Below are positions 31,158 to 42,284 of a stretch of DNA of 64,000 nucleotides, piece after piece. Under the pieces are notes generated by a model, which ran no database searches, was not told where the DNA came from, and saw only the letters and a list, made by a program, of their open reading frames with translations. Position 1 is the stretch's first letter; each line of letters opens with the position of its first letter. The stretch is from Anodontia alba (Eukaryota > Mollusca > Bivalvia > Lucinida > Lucinidae): NCBI GenBank assembly GCA_964016985.1, contig OZ024827.1, forward strand, positions 81,233,835-81,297,834, written 5' to 3'. The position numbers and the translations under genes are program-made.

Positions 31158-31489
31158 TAGTCGAACTTAAGTGGCTCGAACATCTTTGGGGCCACGGAAT
31201 TTGGTCGAGACATGGGTAGTTCGATCCACTGAGGGTTAATCATGGCCTCAGGTCAGAGAGCAAATGGCGATAATTTTGGGAAATATTTTCGATCTTCTAT
31301 ACAACAATGGTATGTTGAGTGTACTTATTAGTACACACAACATACAATTGCGTCATAAAATAAGAAAATTTCCTATGTATATATATATACATTGAGCTAT
31401 CACAAGACTTTTGTAGGGACTGAAAAACGATTTCGAATTAGCCATGGTAAACCAGACATCGGTGTTCGAGCTATTGAAGCTCAACTGTA
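31158..31489. mobile_element. Tc1-like MITE (family Tc-T), hairpin tip deleted
   Basis: It starts TAGTCGAACTTAAGTGGCTC, ends GAGCTATTGAAGCTCAACTGTA-type complement. The centre keeps GTGTACTTATTAGTACACAC but has lost the CGCCTCG tip. A (TA)n run near 31378 is also present. Confidence 0.8.
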
Positions 31490-31549
31490 CTTTCTTATCG
31501 CAAAAAGCTGAAACGGTGGATCGCTTTGGATGTGCATGTACATGTATTT

Positions 31550-31749
31550 AGCAAACACACAACGGCGCAGCAACGTCGTTACAACGTCACCAGCAAGCAC
31601 ACAACGTCGCAGCAACGTCGTAGCCACGTCCCTGTAATATCATGACTAACACAAAACGTCGCAACAACGTCGTTACAACGTGGCTGTAACGTCGCTACAA
31701 TGTAAGTGACGTTTTAACGACGTTGTTGCGACATTCTGTGTTTGCTGGG
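31550..31749. mobile_element. CCCAGC-type AACGTC foldback repeat
   Basis: AGCAAACACACAACGGCGCA at the left and ACATTCTGTGTTTGCTGGGA at the right, with many AACGTCG units between. AGCAAGCACACAACGTCGCA at 31592 looks like a second, nested start. Confidence 0.75.
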
Positions 31750-31784
31750 ACACGTTCTTATGCCTAGCAGCATGGCTAGTTTAA

Positions 31785-32000
31785 AGGCTACTGGATACAA
31801 GAGGTGAATTTTTCTCATTTTTACAAAAGAGGCGTCTTGCTTGCGTTTTTGCACACGAATCCCCATCGGAAAAGGGACCTACCCAAAAGGAAAAAATGAT
31901 CCCCTTGAGAGCAAATTCTTTTGTTTCAGAGCTGACCCTTTTCAGGCGAGAAATGAAATATTTTGATAGTTACCTCCTCTGAAAGTAATTACACTACCAT
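31785..32000. mobile_element. TTAA-B family foldback element, decayed
   Basis: TTTAAAGGCTACTGGATACA at the left, core GACCTACCCAAAAGGAAAAA and AGCAAATTCTTTTGTTTCAG, then CCTCTGAAAGTAATTACACT at the right. Confidence 0.65.
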
Positions 32001-32014
32001 TTCGTGATGCGCAA

Positions 32015-32235
32015 CGCACAAAAATGGCCCTTATTCATTTTGCGGACAAAGTAAGTCCAGATCAGCGTGCGAATCTGTGCAGTCTAATCTGTGCATTTTC
32101 TGTCCGACGACATATACTTCAGTTTCCATTAGTTCTGTATGCGGACAGCGAAGGCCCAGATCAGCCTGCGCTTTTGCATAAATTACATAAGGGGCCGTTT
32201 CGTGGGTTGCGCATCTTATACAATGTGGCGGAATG
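32015..32235. repeat. Dispersed repeat with GCGGACAGCGAAGGC phrases
   Basis: GCGGACAAAGTAAGTCCAGA and GCGGACAGCGAAGGCCCAGA with ATCAGCCTGCG recur; similar phrases occur at 18000-18200, 51395-51480, 52920-53050, 55280-56110, 57000-57065 and 61340-61400. Likely parts of one or more MITE families. Confidence 0.5.
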
Positions 32236-32717
32236 ACACAAGATATAACTTCCTGAAAGCAGACCAATTGTGAGTAAAATTCGAAGTTACACAAATAGTT
32301 TGTACTTTTAATAGTTGTGTATTGAATATACTGACGCAAAAAAGAAGCGCAACACTGGCAAAAGAAACGACGACTTGTACCTTTTTTTTTTTCTTATAAA
32401 CCTTGTTTAGTGTGTAAAACGCACACATAAATCAACAGTTGGGGGTAGATTTGAATTATTTGAGCAAAAACGTTAGAGGACCGTTTCATAGTTGTTAGCA
32501 GAGAAATTTTCATGATCAGCTATATTTAGTAAGAAAGAATAGCAGAACAAATACATGCTCAGGTGAGTTGAGCAGGAAAGGTTTATAACCTCGGGGCCAG
32601 GTTTTATTGGTAGGCTATGGTCTGTGATTGTGACTATTCCTAAACAACTTCTATACTATTTTTTATTCCGATTTTTCATGATAAATAGAAATAGATTGCA
32701 AGAGGTATACCCCAGTA
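32236..32717. other. No gene or repeat recognised
   Basis: AT-rich; nothing supported. Confidence 0.4.
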
Positions 32718-32826
32718 AGCATTCTACATACATCTATAGCGGGTCGTTATCGGCCATGCAGTCAGGGTAGCTGGCGGGCTACCCGATAACGGCCCGCTGT
32801 AGATTTATGTAGAATGCTTGCTGTGA
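32718..32826. repeat. Foldback repeat with CGGCCCGCTGTAGA arm
   Basis: GCATTCTACATACATCTATAG with CGGGTCGTTATCGG faces CGATAACGGCCCGCTGTAGA with TTTATGTAGAATGC. Sister of 17248-17323. Confidence 0.82.
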
Positions 32827-33194
32827 CTTTTGTTTTAACTCATTGAAACCTGTTAACAAGCCACTGCATTTTAATAGCGCCAAAAGATGACTTTCTAAAC
32901 TTTTTAAAAAGCTAACCTTGTATGATACAAAAAAAAGCAAATGATACATAAAATTTGCCTCGAAAATGTACTTAAATGCATCATAGAACACATGCTACAA
33001 ATAATTCAAATAACATAACTACACAAGTTAAAGAAACTATTGTTGTTAGAGGTCAAATATACGTCTCTGTTGCTATAGGAATAAACAAAAATCACTAGAC
33101 TTCATTTTCAACCGGATTTGTCTCATCATGCGTGTACTCAACATTTAGCATGCTTTGTAAAACTTCAACAAATGGCATAGATTTGTTTCTTATT

Positions 33195-33350
33195 TTTCCG
33201 AGTAAATGGGCTTTGGCATCCCATGCAAATTGTCTCCTATAGTAAATAGGCTTTGACATTCCTTGCAAATTATCTCCTATAGTTAATAGGCTTTGACATT
33301 CCTTGCAAATTGTCTCTTATTTGTATGGGAAATAAAAGCCTGTTTTCTGG
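33195..33350. repeat. Short tandem repeat, 48-bp unit, from the GCAAATTGTCTCC family
   Basis: GGCTTTGACATTCCTTGCAA then ATT(A/G)TCTCCTATAGT(T/A)AATA is present about two and a half times. It is derived from the foldback core also seen at 3555 and 39655. Confidence 0.8.
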
Positions 33351-34049
33351 GTAAAAAATATATAAAAAAATATCAGATATCAACTGTTAAATCTGCGCAG
33401 GGAGGCTTAACGGTTAAAATTATTTTGAAACATATTATGAAATGTAAATGCTTTACCGTGTTACATGTAACCATACTTATTCAGACAGATATAAGCCTCA
33501 GCAAAACAAAAGCACGGCTGCTAATATCCACACGCTCAACACTGTATTGTGAAAAGAAGACCGTAAGAAGTTTTTCCGGAGGTGGTTGCGGAGAGTAAGT
33601 TTAAGTGGCTGACATTTTGGCACGATAGCCGATATCCAAAATCGGGCGATGTATTTCGACCTCTTATTAAGTCTCCCATATAATCAGACCAGGTATGTAG
33701 TCCTTTAAGCGAATACGCATAAAACAAATTCATTTTTCTCCGGATGCAAAGGTGGTCAGATTTTGCCGTTTTGATGACAGACAGGCATGTAAACCCACAG
33801 TTCTTGGAGAGATTACAAATCTCTGGTTGAATACACCACCGTTTCAGCGAAAGTTTAACATGTTACTATGTAGTTCAAAAGAAAATATATCGCATTATTT
33901 TTGCGATTGTACAGAAACTAGGCATTTTATTGACGCGGGGTGCGTAAGGGGAACGATAATGAGTAAAAGGATAGTAGGTGATTAAGAAGACCATGGTTTT
34001 TCAACAACCACCGCCGGTATGTCTCCTTACGACTTTCTTTTCACAACAC
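33351..34049. other. No gene supported; possibly LINE-derived
   Basis: It precedes a plus-strand LINE C-terminal remnant and may be more of the same decayed copy; the frames at 33752-33985 contain a scattered NISHYFCDCTETRHFI phrase but no confident domain. Confidence 0.35.
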
Positions 34050-34365
34050 GGTGTTGTGCGTGTGGAGATAAGCAGCCGTGAATGTACACCGAAACCAAGC
34101 CATTTCATCAAGATTAGCTTTGTTAACCAAGAGAAGAACGTAAATGTTCAGTTTGCAATAAACTTGAAGACGAATATCATTTTCTTTTCGAGCGTACTGT
34201 ATACGAATCTGAAAGAAATTAACATATTAAACCATATTTTCGGAGACGAACAAACATGGCGTAAGCAGTCGAACTTTTGCGGTCTACAAATAAATCGATT
34301 TTGAATAATCTTGCGATTTATATTTACAAAAGTTTCCAAATAAGAAATGAAGTTATGCTAAACCG
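34050..34365 (+). pseudogene. C-terminal LINE ORF2 remnant
   Basis: The frame near 34125 reads RKCSVCNKLEDEYHFLFE, then R where the last Cys of a CCHC motif is expected. It resembles the C-terminus of the reverse transcriptase at 36664-38706 (RICTLCNKSDIEDEYHFVLV). After stops, a segment near 34300-34350 reads NNLAIYIYKSFQIRNEVM, matching YVYESFRLRSSL there. So it is a decayed relative on the opposite strand. Confidence 0.75.
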
Positions 34366-35057
34366 CGATTAATATTATAATAAATTTTACCAGCTGAAAA
34401 GCGCAAATAAACCATACATAGGTAACATTCTGACGCCATTCAAAAATTAAATTCATACTTAGCATGATTTTTCTATAAGCTGAAATTGTAGTTGGAAATA
34501 TATATTTTAATATATTTTCATATCTTTTTAATATCGTATGACAATATATACGCATTATATCAGGCTTTTTGCATGCTATATTATACATATGCAAAGTGCA
34601 GATGCCTTGTATGTTATTTTGAAATCAATTAAGTGTCGAGGTTCGTCTACCCTTGCCTTTCATTTCGTTTTGGAAAGGCCAGGGATTAAGACACGGAATG
34701 CTGCATGACATGCTAGCGATTGTTGGCGGGCTTCGATCTTACCATTCATAAGGTCTCAGCTTGCATCAGTTTCTTTTTGGTTTATGTTTTATTCCTCTAT
34801 CTGTTACCATTGTTTTTGCTGCTGTGGTCTATTGATGTAGTTTGAATGAAAGAACGTTTTTAAAGGAACTATACTGCTCCAGTTATATTAGTTTGTTTCA
34901 GCTGTGTCTTTATCGTTTGTGATTCATGAAGGCCTTTAAAGATCTCTTTTGTTTTGGCTACTGATCTATGGTCATGTCTAATATATTATCAAGTAGGCTT
35001 ATTCATGATTTCATCGTTCTGGGTCATACTTTACACTAATTAGTCTATCCACTGAGC
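34366..35057. other. No gene or repeat recognised
   Basis: AT-rich sequence without recognisable frames. Confidence 0.4.
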
Positions 35058-35116
35058 AACCCGGTAAACCTCACTTTATATAGAGAAAAGTGGGGTCTAC
35101 GGGAGTATACCTTACC

Positions 35117-35152
<36 letters not shown>

Positions 35153-35245
35153 ATCATGGTTCTTGGATGCTCATTAGAGCCGCCTCATTGAGGCGGTTCT
35201 GGTGGGTACCCGGGGGTTGTAATTTTGTCGGAGATAGGGAAGATA
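35058..35245. mobile_element. Decayed FB-A with poly-T insertion
   Basis: AACCTCACTTTATATAGAG and GTGGGGTCTACGGGAGTATA keep the FB-A arm. A run of over 30 T follows (35119-35151), then GCTCATTAGAGCCGCCTCAT facing GAGGCGGTTCTGGTGGGTAC. Confidence 0.7.
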
Positions 35246-35639
35246 TCACTATTTTCTTTGGAAAATATTTAGTTTACAGTCATATAGCAGTACTTGTCAT
35301 TGCACAGTAGTGTTAACGTAATGAAAAATTTTGGCCTGGATTTAACAATAATCATAAACTTAATAGCTACATGTAAATAAATAAATCAATTGAATTAATA
35401 TATAAACAAAAGTGGAACTGATCACAGGGTAGGTAGTGGATAGGCCATATCATCCGATGGTCGGCTCCACTATTTGAAACTACTATTACTTAATAACAAA
35501 CAGTTTTCTAAGCTGGTTGTATCAGTAATGTGTGCATTCTCCCGTGCTAAGGACTATATTTTCTTTGCTGTATGGCTTTGATATACTAATATTATAGAAA
35601 ATATGAATGCTTCATATTATATAGTAAATGTGTGTATGT

Positions 35640-35938
<299 letters not shown>

Positions 35939-36379
35939 AGTCGACAGATCAAGGGAAATAACTTCATGTTATGAACGGTTATTGGCATTATTAGAGTTAC
36001 TCTTCTTGATTCTATCAGCGCTTTGCTTATTATGTATTTCATGTAGAGGGATATAGATGTAAATATAATGGCATCTCACTGTCCGCCATGACAATGTTTA
36101 GCAATATTTGTATCATAACTCTTTGCTCAAGGGTCAGATTTGACCTATTGCAAATTGTATTTGTATGTTGTTTTGAGAGAAAATAAACTTCTTCAAACTT
36201 CTTCAACTAATCAGACAGACAGACAGACAGACTTTTTATTTAGACGTAAACTGTTACAGTTTCTAGTCTATCAGCATGCACATATGACAATATCGTATGG
36301 TCACAATATATATATGGCTGACAACAAATAAATACAATGTTATTCGTAGATGATTCTGATGTAAGTATCAACTACAATT
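35939..36379. other. Possible LINE 3' UTR and short (ACAG)n run
   Basis: GCTCAAGGGTCAGATTTGAC and AGAAAATAAACTTCTTCAAA near 36125-36205, followed by CTTCAAC repeats and (ACAG)5, look like a 3' terminal region of a retroelement. This is a guess from composition. Confidence 0.3.
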
Positions 36380-36526
36380 GCACGGTGAAAGTCCAAAATT
36401 CAAGAATCCTGAAATCTGGGTTTTCAAATCGTGAAAAGACAGTTTTCCCTATACTTTATATAGGGACAAAAACTCTTGAAATCCTGAAATCAGGAATAAT
36501 CCTGAAAACTTTCACCCATGCAGCTG
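36380..36526. mobile_element. Foldback repeat with GGTGAAAGT ends
   Basis: GCACGGTGAAAGTCCAAAAT and complementary ATTCCTGATTTC/AACTTTCACCCATGC arms surround CCCTATACTTTATATAGGG. Confidence 0.65.
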
Positions 36527-36663
36527 CAAATGTAGATTGCGGAACATGATGTATAAAGACTAGATCATTTTTCTTACGCCTGGAGGTTGAACTCCATATT
36601 TACACAAACATAGCAATATGAAAACCGGCACTTTCATATAAATATTAACAATAAAGACAGATA

Positions 36664-38706
36664 TCACGATGTCATAAGTGAACTTCGAAGTCTAAAAGAC
36701 TCATATACATATTTTCCTAATTTCTGTAACACTCCTTGTTGTTTTGTTTGCATTAACAATGTAAATTTATAAACACTAGGTCTGCTATAATAATATGGAC
36801 GAATATATTTCTGCCTCAAAATACTATAAACAGGACACACGAGTACAAAATGGTACTCGTCCTCAATATCAGACTTATTACAAAGAGTACATATGCGTTG
36901 TTCTCTATCAACCCTATTTTGAGAATATCTTCCCGTTTCAATACGTAATTGATGAGAAGATAATCTTAATCGGGATATAGCCACTCTCAGTTTGTTTGGT
37001 AAGATATTCAAATAAAGCTCATAATCGAAAGACAATTTGTAGTTTTTATAAAGTGTAAGGACTCTGTTGTTGGCGATTTCGCTATACCAGCTTTGTTTAA
37101 AAACATCCAATACTCTTTGTTTAAACTGCAAATGAAATGTTTTTAGATCAACCGAGAATGGATTACGCCAAACAAAAGAAAACCCATACTTATCTAAGAG
37201 GGACTTTACGTTTTTGGCCCAGTTACATGCATTTGCACCAGTGCTACAGGCATCCACAAGTGAACTATATAGTTTGTTTACCAGAATATTATCAGTATTA
37301 ATTATATGACACCAAAATTTAATAATACGTGTATATCTTGTAACATATAAAGGATAACGTTCGAGCTCCCCATACACTCCTATATTACACGTTGAAGACT
37401 TTACTTTCAATAAATACTTACAAAATTTAAGATGAATTCTTTCGATTTCCTTACATTTTCCAAAACCCCATATCTCAGAAGAGTAGCTAAGAATAGAGCC
37501 AACAAAGGCATCAAACAACTGACACATAACTTTAGGTTTAAAAGAATATCTTTTAGTATTGTGTAATAAACAGTTCATGGCTTTAAATCCTTTTCCCACC
37601 AATGTTTCTTGATTCAATGCAAAATTTCCAGTATAATTAAAAACAGTACCTAAATAATTAAAATTACTAACAACTTCTAAATTTCTACCATTATATGTCC
37701 ATGATTCATCATTTAATAGCCCCCCGCGTTTCCTAAAAACTAAAATTTTGGTTTTGTCAGTATTTACTTGTAGTCCCCATTTATGACAATACATTTCTAA
37801 CAGGTCTAAACTTGTCTGCAAATCGTCCTTATCTTTCCCCAAAATTACCATGTCATCTGCAAATAACATCAATATAAAAGTAATATCATCAAATGTTAAC
37901 CCACAAGTTTGATCCCCTTGTAAGAATAATTCCAAATCTTCTATAAATAATGAAAACAAAGCTGGTGAGATTACCTCCCCTTGTTTTAAACCGACTGCGC
38001 ATTCAAAGAAATCCGAATACGAATTACATCCCCTTACACAAGTTTTAACCTTATTGTACATATCTTTAATAATCCGTAACATTTTACCGTTAAGACCTAA
38101 TTTAAATAACTTGTACCATAAACCATTCAGATAAACACTGTCGAAGGCCTTTTTTAAATCAATAAAGGCACAAAATAATCTCCCTTTCTCCTTTAAAACT
38201 TTTTGTATGATTGAATTTAAAACAAAAATTGCATCGGTTGTCGAACGACCCTTTCGAAAACCAAACTGCGAATCAGACAGGATATCATTGTTTTCAGCCC
38301 ATTTTTTAATTCTGTTGTTTAAAATCCCTGTAAATATTTTTGAGAAGCAACTAACCAGAGTAATTCCCCTATAATTATTTACATCATTAGGATCGTTCTT
38401 TTTAAAAAGTGGAACCAAAATGCCCTCAGACCACAGGCTCGGGAAAACTCCCGAGTTTAAGATAGCATTAAAGATATCAACAATACGTCCCGATAATATA
38501 TCAAAAGACTCTATAAAATATTCATTCAGTAACTGATCACGTGAAAACGACTTGTTTCTTTTCAAAGAACGAATTACTAAATTAACCTCTTCCAAAGTTA
38601 TTACTTTATCAAGCTCTTCAAATGTACAATTGACTGAGTCAAAATCATTGTTTTGGCAGAAATCCTCGCTTTCCCTATCCTGTGTAATAAATAAGTCTTT
38701 ATGCAT
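36664..38706 (-). CDS. LINE reverse transcriptase ORF2, 5'-truncated
   Basis: An open 680-codon frame. Residues 90-150 carry the N-terminal RT motifs (PLFKKNDPNDVNNYRGITLV and SQFGFRKGRST). At about 180-190 is AFIDLKKAFDS with the first catalytic Asp. At 239-248 is GLKQGEVISP. At 282-285 is FADD, the YxDD-type box with the other two Asp. Near 604-624 is a C-terminal CCHC motif, CTLCNKSDIEDEYHFVLVC. All core residues are present, but no apurinic-type endonuclease is found upstream, where a full ORF2 should have about 250 more residues. The frame stays open a short way upstream of the first Met. It copies RNA into DNA at a nicked target in the intact family. It may be a 5'-truncated insertion that is young enough to keep its frame. 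The clade is not decided. Confidence 0.88.
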   Translation of the reverse strand: MHKDLFITQDRESEDFCQNNDFDSVNCTFEELDKVITLEEVNLVIRSLKRNKSFSRDQLLNEYFIESFDILSGRIVDIFNAILNSGVFPSLWSEGILVPLFKKNDPNDVNNYRGITLVSCFSKIFTGILNNRIKKWAENNDILSDSQFGFRKGRSTTDAIFVLNSIIQKVLKEKGRLFCAFIDLKKAFDSVYLNGLWYKLFKLGLNGKMLRIIKDMYNKVKTCVRGCNSYSDFFECAVGLKQGEVISPALFSLFIEDLELFLQGDQTCGLTFDDITFILMLFADDMVILGKDKDDLQTSLDLLEMYCHKWGLQVNTDKTKILVFRKRGGLLNDESWTYNGRNLEVVSNFNYLGTVFNYTGNFALNQETLVGKGFKAMNCLLHNTKRYSFKPKVMCQLFDAFVGSILSYSSEIWGFGKCKEIERIHLKFCKYLLKVKSSTCNIGVYGELERYPLYVTRYTRIIKFWCHIINTDNILVNKLYSSLVDACSTGANACNWAKNVKSLLDKYGFSFVWRNPFSVDLKTFHLQFKQRVLDVFKQSWYSEIANNRVLTLYKNYKLSFDYELYLNILPNKLRVAISRLRLSSHQLRIETGRYSQNRVDREQRICTLCNKSDIEDEYHFVLVCPVYSILRQKYIRPYYYSRPSVYKFTLLMQTKQQGVLQKLGKYVYESFRLRSSLMTS

Positions 38707-38849
38707 ATTAGAATCAGATACATGTATTCCGTCAGTAATTGTTAGACATATTACTAGGTAAACAAAAGGACGTCTAATTATAAGATAAGCAGAACAAGTT
38801 GAAGATGAATGGATATTCTAATTATGGTATACAACGAAATATTTAAGGG
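38707..38849. other. 5' edge of the LINE insertion
   Basis: The minus-strand frame continues open for some way above 38706 without an endonuclease motif; the exact truncation point is not visible. Confidence 0.4.
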
Positions 38850-39075
38850 GAAATGATACAGTCAAGGGAAACAACTCCGTCAAAATTGATTTGTGCTTCC
38901 TTTTGTAAAGGGGTCTACTCTTAGAGGTAAGAATTTGCTCCCAACGGGAGCAAATTCTTACCTCTAAGAGTAGACCCTTTTCAGAAGGGAATAGGTGTAT
39001 AGCAAAGCCAAAAACAAGTCACAAAAGTTGTCTCCTTAGTCAAACGTGGCGGAAAATCTACCAAGTGTCCATTTC
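38850..39075. mobile_element. TTAA-B family foldback element
   Basis: AAGGGGTCTACTCTTAGAGG with TAAGAATTTGCTCCC faces GGGAGCAAATTCTTACCTCT. Left part TTTAAGGGGAAATGATACAG; right part GGCGGAAAATCTACCAAGTG. Confidence 0.82.
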
Positions 39076-39351
39076 AACTTATGCTTAGTATACTAGGTAA
39101 AATTTCCGAAGACGACATTTTGAAATATGTTCCGTATTTTCACCAGAAAATAAGGCTAGACATTTCATGCAGACTGAGACAGTTTGCATAAGATTTTAAT
39201 CCTTTTATCTGGGAAAATATGAAAATATTGGACAGAGTAAGAAGACGATTATTAAAAATATTAGCACTTGAAAATGAGAGCTGGTAATTTGAAAAGTAAT
39301 ATTAGGCATACTTAACCCTAATTAATTCTGGCATACGTTGTTGTATATAAA
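39076..39351. other. No gene or repeat recognised
   Basis: AT-rich sequence; nothing supported. Confidence 0.4.
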
Positions 39352-39423
39352 ACGCGCGCACACATACACACACGCACACACGCACGCACGCACACACACA
39401 CGCACACACACACACACACACAA
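39352..39423. repeat. (CA)n microsatellite with CGCA interruptions
   Basis: CACATACACACACGCACACA, CGCACGCACG and then pure CA. Confidence 0.95.
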
Positions 39424-39654
39424 GGTGTGTCTTCATAAATTTTCCGGGGAAAACTATGTGAGTAACACAAACATCGAAACAATTGGTCATTGTTTGGACC
39501 CTACACACCGATTCCATGTATGGTAGGTTCCGTAAATGCATAAAACATAATTTGTTTCATACCAACAGAAGACATTTACGCACAGAATGCTGGGAATATT
39601 TTCAGAAATATTTTCTTACAGCAGAAGACCTTTTGAAATATATATATATTTTTT

Positions 39655-39790
39655 TTTTTATTTTTCCGGGAAGATGGACTTTGAAGTTTCATGCAAATTG
39701 TCTCCAAAGGAGGCAATTTGCATGAGATGTCAATGCCGATTTTCTGGGGAAAAAATGAAATATGAATACAGTATATCATCAGTTTGCCAT
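39655..39790. repeat. Foldback repeat with ATGCAAATTGTCTCC core
   Basis: TTTCATGCAAATTGTCTCC and GGAGGCAATTTGCATGAGAT are inverted around AAA; the flanks TTTTTCCGGGAAG and TTTTCTGGGG match the copy at 3555. Confidence 0.75.
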
Positions 39791-40028
39791 CTGCTGAATT
39801 TGCCAGCATCGTGGTAAAAATTAATGTAATCAAGGTGGATCTTTACATATACATCCCATGGTCTTAAAAGCACATGAGGAAACATGGATGGATGCGACGG
39901 ACTTAGATGTATAGTTTTGGATCGATTGTCTTACAATCGAGCCATAATTTACAAACGCCTAAATTTCCTAAAGGCAGTTCTCTTCGTGATTATTGACCAA
40001 TGTAATCAAACCACGCGTTAAGTAAAAT

Positions 40029-40262
40029 CCAGGACCCAGTTGTTCAAAGCGTCGTTAGCTTAACGAGCTCGTTAAGGGTCATTTCATTAACTGTTTTAGC
40101 GGATTCAATATACAATATTCTGATATTTTTTTGCTGAAAAAATGTGAGTAGCTACTCACATTTTTTTCAGCAAAAAATTTCAGCATATTTGCGTATCACT
40201 CGATGTAAATTTTAACTAACGTTAACTAACGACGTCGTTAGCTTTGAACAACTGGGCCCTGG
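40029..40262. mobile_element. Foldback MITE with CCCAGTTGTTCAAAGC ends
   Basis: Left CCAGGACCCAGTTGTTCAAA and right TTTGAACAACTGGGCCCTGG. The centre is a perfect palindrome of TTTTGCTGAAAAAATGTGAG around TAGCTA. The ends resemble a MITE family common in aquatic animals. Confidence 0.85.
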
Positions 40263-40354
40263 TAACGGTTATTTAAAGCCGCGCTATTCTTGTCGCTGTG
40301 ACGTTAGAGTGCTGTTGATTGAGGGTTATCTGTAAAACCTGGATTGGGACATTT

Positions 40355-40440
40355 TTGACATTGGCAAACAGTGCAGACACAGATCAGACGCCTCAGAACG
40401 CGGGGTCTGATCAGGGTCTGCACTCTTTGCTTAAATTACA
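40355..40440. repeat. CAAACAG hairpin core fragment
   Basis: GGCAAACAGTGCAGACACAG faces GGGTCTGATCAGGGTCTGCA; the family ends are not seen. Confidence 0.55.
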
Positions 40441-40794
40441 GGAAGTTAAGGACAGTGGGAAACAGTCTTTAGTCCGCTCAGGACCATTTTCCCATCCTAC
40501 TCTCAGAGACAATCGACCTTCCAGTGCTGTCAGTGCTTTGACTGTTAATGCAACGGTTTTAGATGACGTTTTGCAGAAACAATGCAATGGATATGGAACT
40601 GTTAAAAATATATTGCAACGGTCTCCTTTATCGTTACCATTCATAATTATGCACATAGTCACCATCCTTCATGTCGCTTTGTCCGAAAATAACAGGTCAC
40701 CCGGACACATTAACATCAAACATGTGGTGTGGTAGACAGCTAGTAGACAACGTAGCCTAGTCCTGCCTTACGGGGTCAGACAGATGCTAATGTT

Positions 40795-40918
40795 CACTTG
40801 GGTAATGTTCACTAGGGAGTATTTTTTTTCTTTTTAGAGTGGACCCCTTTTAGGAAAGGAGTCAAACACAGATTTGGTATAACTGTCTCCCCTGAAAGTA
40901 CATCCATTCCCCTTAACC
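40795..40918. mobile_element. TTAA-B fragment
   Basis: TTTTTAGAGTGGACCCCTTT, then AGTACATCCATTCCCCTTAA, is one half of the family with the right TTAA end. Confidence 0.65.
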
Positions 40919-40924
40919 TAGAAG

Positions 40925-41220
40925 TAGTCCGATAGATATGCCTGAGCAAACGGTGTAGACCCAACCACACTGCTATACAGCACTCGAATGGACTTTTTTT
41001 TTATTTAACCCATTCAAGTTAGACTGAATAACTCCCCATACTATATATTTGAAGAGTCGAATTTCAAATTTCAGGTATGTCAGGCTATGTGATTTAGATA
41101 TTCCTAAAGAAAATTTGCCGAGCTGTTTGCAATCAGTGGAGACTGCGGCGTCTGATCTGTGTCTACAATTTTTGCCAGTTACCCTTTTTAGGGTCTCCAG
41201 ACTAAATAGGTTAAGATAAG
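40925..41220. mobile_element. TTAA-type MITE, decayed, two hairpin segments
   Basis: AACGGTGTAGACCCAACCAC on the left and GGCGTCTGATCTGTGTCTAC on the right, with TTAACCCATTCAAGTTAGAC and CTCCAGACTAAATAGGTTAA inside. Similar layout at 62460-62890. Confidence 0.5.
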
Positions 41221-41247
41221 TATGGCAAAGGCTGGACAAATATTTAT

Positions 41248-41498
41248 ATTAAGGGGAGTGAATGCCCTTTCACATGAGGTAACTCTGTCAAAATTGTTTA
41301 ACTTGCCTTCTGAAAAGGGGTCTACTCTAAAAGGAAAGAATTTGCTCCCCAAGTAGACTAGAGCTAATTCTTTCCTTTTAGAGTAGACTCCATTAAGAAG
41401 GAACTTTGAGTGTAGGGAAGCAAACAGGAAGTCACAATATTCGTCTCCCTTGGATGAAAAGGAATTAAATCTACCAAGTGTATCCAGTCCCCGTAAAT
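41248..41498. mobile_element. TTAA-B family foldback element
   Basis: TTAAGGGGAGTGAATGCCCT at the left, CTACCAAGTGTATCCAGTCC then CCGTAA at the right; the core is CTACTCTAAAAGGAAAGAAT / TTCTTTCCTTTTAGAGTAGA. Confidence 0.85.
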
Positions 41499-41597
41499 GG
41501 GTACTCATATACCTATTTTCGATGGCGTAATCAACTGGGGTGGTGTGGGGGCGAGGCCCATTCTAGGACTTTACAGGAAACAAATGACTTGAATTTA

Positions 41598-41877
41598 TTA
41601 AAGATGCACCACGGATGTAACCGATGACTTCCGAACTGATGACGCACGTGGCGTATCACGTGACAAAACTGGGTTTTTGACCTGTGTTGTGCTGACATCA
41701 GATGATAAACTTTGCGTAGAAAGTGACGGCGCAAACGCACTTGCTCCATTGTTTCCGGCCCAAACAGGTTTTCTGCTGTACGCGAAAAAGTAGCGTGGTA
41801 GGATAGGCTGTTCTTCCCTATTGACGTATATTGGATTCATCTTCTCAACATGGAAAACGTCAGCTTCTACCATATGT
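41598..41877 (-). CDS. Unrecognised single-pass membrane protein, exon 4 (C-terminus and stop)
   Basis: Acceptor CTTTTTGTAG at 41878; the first base A completes the Arg codon of exon 3. It encodes residues 120-211, HMVEADVFHVEKMNPIYVNR to SVVHL, then TAA TAA. The NPIY at residues 133-136 is a second NPxY-type motif of the cytoplasmic tail. The last 50 residues are rich in Ser, Thr and Val. The double stop overlaps an AATAAA hexamer (minus strand, 41599 downward), a possible polyadenylation signal that would give an extremely short 3' UTR; a more distal signal may be used instead. Confidence 0.72.
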
Positions 41878-41910
41878 CTACAAAAAGATAAAATATAATA
41901 AATAACACAT

Positions 41911-42273
41911 CCCAGCGGCTCATGACTTTAATACAACGTCGCATTTACGTCGATGCAACGTCATGCACATAACGTTTGTACAACGTCGCATCAACGTCAA
42001 TGCAACGTCATGACGTTGTATCGACGTTTATGCGATTATTTATTTTATTGGTAGCGATGAATCAGTGTATATCTGGTGAAAATAAAAGCGGTACCAGTCA
42101 CTAGTGAATTGATATCGTATCATCTGGTGTAATGAAAACATTCAATGTTTCACTCGTGCTTTGCATTCGTGAAAATACCGATGTTTTCATTACACTCGAT
42201 GAAAATATTTATGGTATTCACAGCAAAACAGTAAATATCCTCTTTGTATTATAAACGTCATGTGTCTCCTGGG
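41911..42273. mobile_element. CCCAGC-type AACGTC repeat with a nested foldback
   Basis: CCCAGCGGCTCATGACTTTA at the left, GTCATGTGTCTCCTGGG at the right, and CAACGTCGCATTTACGTCGA inside. Between about 42030 and 42240 lies a second foldback with GTGTAATGAAAACATTCAAT and GATGTTTTCATTACACTCGA. Confidence 0.7.
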
Positions 42274-42284
42274 ATGTACCACCA

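Noticed and set aside
40319..40735. 138-codon frame with an ANSADTDQTPQNAG phrase
   Set aside because: The phrase is a translation of the CAAACAGTG...GATCAGACG hairpin core and similar phrases occur in other frames over other copies.
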